From the NCBI GenBank assembly GCA_023264475.1, contig JAHFMA010000008.1, positions 1-13,578 of the forward strand: a DNA stretch of 13,578 nucleotides. The letters run 5' to 3'. The translations under genes were made by a program, and so were the position numbers. Under the pieces are notes generated by a model. The model was not told where the DNA came from. It saw nothing but the letters and a program-made list of their open reading frames with translations, and searched no databases. This document shows, in pieces, positions 12,908-13,578 of this stretch; the first letter of the stretch is position 1; every line of letters starts with the position of its first letter. Origin of the DNA: Candidatus Parcubacteria bacterium. GTDB taxonomy: Bacteria > Patescibacteriota > Minisyncoccia > Phycocordibacterales > PALSA-1337.

Positions 12908-13261
12908 ATGAAGAAAATCATCGCATCCATAGCGGCCTTCGCCCCTTCCATGGCTTTTGCCGCTCAGCCGATCACCGACGCCAATTCCTTGGCTGTCAAG
13001 CTGACTTCGATCGGCAACACCATTATCGGCCTTTTGATCTCAGTCGCCGTCCTCTGGATCATCGTCAATGCCGTCCGTTTCATCATGGCTGACAGCGAGA
13101 AGCGCACAGAGATCCGCGGTTCCATCATCTGGGGCATCGTCGGCTTGGCCGTCATCCTCTCGATCTGGGGTCTCGTCGCTATCTTGACCGGCACCTTCGT
13201 CACCAACAACCAGGCTCCGATCGAAGATTTCCCGGTCAACCCGTATCCTCCGACGAACTAG
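12908..13261 (+). CDS. Pilin-like two-helix protein 5
   Basis: The 117-residue protein has a clear signal peptide (MKKIIASIAAFAPSMAFA, cleavage near AFA-AQ at 18-19). Helix 1 lies at about 35-60 (IGNTIIGLLISVAVLWIIVNAVRFIM), the loop ADSEKRTEIRGS is charged, and helix 2 lies at about 72-95 (IIWGIVGLAVILSIWGLVAIL). The tail is Pro/Asn-rich (PVNPYPPTN). This is the cleanest TrbC/VirB2-like layout of the six: mature size about 98 residues, two helices and a short charged loop. It has its own promoter region and leads gene 6, whose ATG is 5 bases downstream. Confidence 0.78.
   Translation: MKKIIASIAAFAPSMAFAAQPITDANSLAVKLTSIGNTIIGLLISVAVLWIIVNAVRFIMADSEKRTEIRGSIIWGIVGLAVILSIWGLVAILTGTFVTNNQAPIEDFPVNPYPPTN
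13124..13173 (+). repeat. 50-bp exact direct repeat, copy 2 (in pilin-like gene 5)
   Basis: Identical to 12660-12709, 464 bases apart, in the same codon frame. See copy 1. Confidence 0.9.
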
Positions 13262-13266
13262 TCCCC

Positions 13267-13557
13267 ATGTCTTTCCCGGTCGCCACAGCTTACGCGGCTT
13301 TCGATAAGACCGCGGTCGACAAGACCCTCGCGCCGATCTTCACGAACGTCATCAATCCACTGATAATGCTGGCCTTCGCCGTAGCGGTCTTCGTGTTCAG
13401 CTATGGCGTCATCCAAATGATCACGCACGAGTCTAGTGACGAGGGTCGCACCAAGGGGAGATGGGCAATGATCGGCGGCCTGATCGGCATGACCATCATG
13501 CTCTCTGCTTGGGGCATCATCGGGCTGGTGTCCAATACCGTCGGACAGTTCAATTAG
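13267..13557 (+). CDS. Pilin-like two-helix protein 6
   Basis: The 96-residue protein has a short N-terminus (MSFPVATAYAAFDKTAVDK) that is Ala-rich but has little hydrophobic core, so a cleaved signal peptide is doubtful. Helix 1 is about 29-53 (INPLIMLAFAVAVFVFSYGVIQMI), the loop THESSDEGRTKGR is charged, and helix 2 is about 66-90 (WAMIGGLIGMTIMLSAWGIIGLVSN). The end TVGQFN echoes the TFGLGN ending of genes 3 and 4. It is the most divergent member by sequence but keeps the same plan and ends near the window edge. Further apparatus genes (VirB4- or VirB6-like) may lie beyond. Confidence 0.72.
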   Translation: MSFPVATAYAAFDKTAVDKTLAPIFTNVINPLIMLAFAVAVFVFSYGVIQMITHESSDEGRTKGRWAMIGGLIGMTIMLSAWGIIGLVSNTVGQFN

Positions 13558-13578
13558 CTCTGTAGGCTAAGCTCGAAT

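Noticed and set aside
1..13578. Alternative genetic code (TAG or TGA recoded)
   Set aside because: TAG and TGA both end genes at the expected family lengths (for example lepB, ybeY and pilin-like genes), so neither is generally reassigned.
1..13578. CRISPR array, insertion sequence with transposase, rRNA genes
   Set aside because: No regularly spaced repeats, no transposase-like frame and no rRNA sequence were seen.

Overview
The window reads like the chromosome of a Candidate Phyla Radiation bacterium (Patescibacteria, most likely Parcubacteria of the moderately GC-rich, Kaiserbacteria-like kind). The reasons are the short streamlined proteins, the sequence style of FtsA, S1, YbeY and GyrA, tight packing, almost no Shine-Dalgarno sequences, and a run of small two-helix pilin-like proteins. 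This placement is inference; no 16S rRNA is present. TAA, TAG and TGA are all used as stops, so no codon is reassigned genome-wide.

Left part (1-3110, minus strand): signal peptidase I (lepB) overlaps a histidyl-tRNA-synthetase-like protein whose catalytic motifs are gone. A second transcription unit follows: S21 (rpsU), ybeY, then ftsA. ftsA carries an in-frame TAG at codon 115 although the rest of the protein continues in frame to the window edge.

Middle (3156-9081): pth runs on the plus strand and divergently from lepB. It is followed, tail to tail, by tRNA-Pro(UGG) and ribosomal protein S1 on the minus strand. Between the tRNA and S1 lies a 134-bp nested palindrome with 18-bp perfect arms that includes the S1 stop codon and a bidirectional terminator. 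Plus-strand genes follow: a degenerate metallo-beta-lactamase-fold protein, a small membrane protein, a terminator, then gyrA. After gyrA comes a second palindromic element of about 165 bp.

Right part (9124-13557, plus strand): a SAM methyltransferase, a membrane-anchored extracellular solute-binding protein with no ABC permease beside it, then six consecutive small proteins with two membrane helices each. These resemble TrbC/VirB2-type pilins of CPR type IV secretion/conjugation-like loci. Two of them share an exact 50-bp stretch, which points to recent duplication or gene conversion. This array is the most likely novel system in the window: a surface or pilus apparatus built from several different pilin-like subunits, with an associated solute-binding protein.

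Running through the window, -10-like hexamers sit only 6-14 bases before many ATG codons, and tRNA-Pro has one 9 bases upstream. Most mRNAs here are therefore probably leaderless or nearly so.
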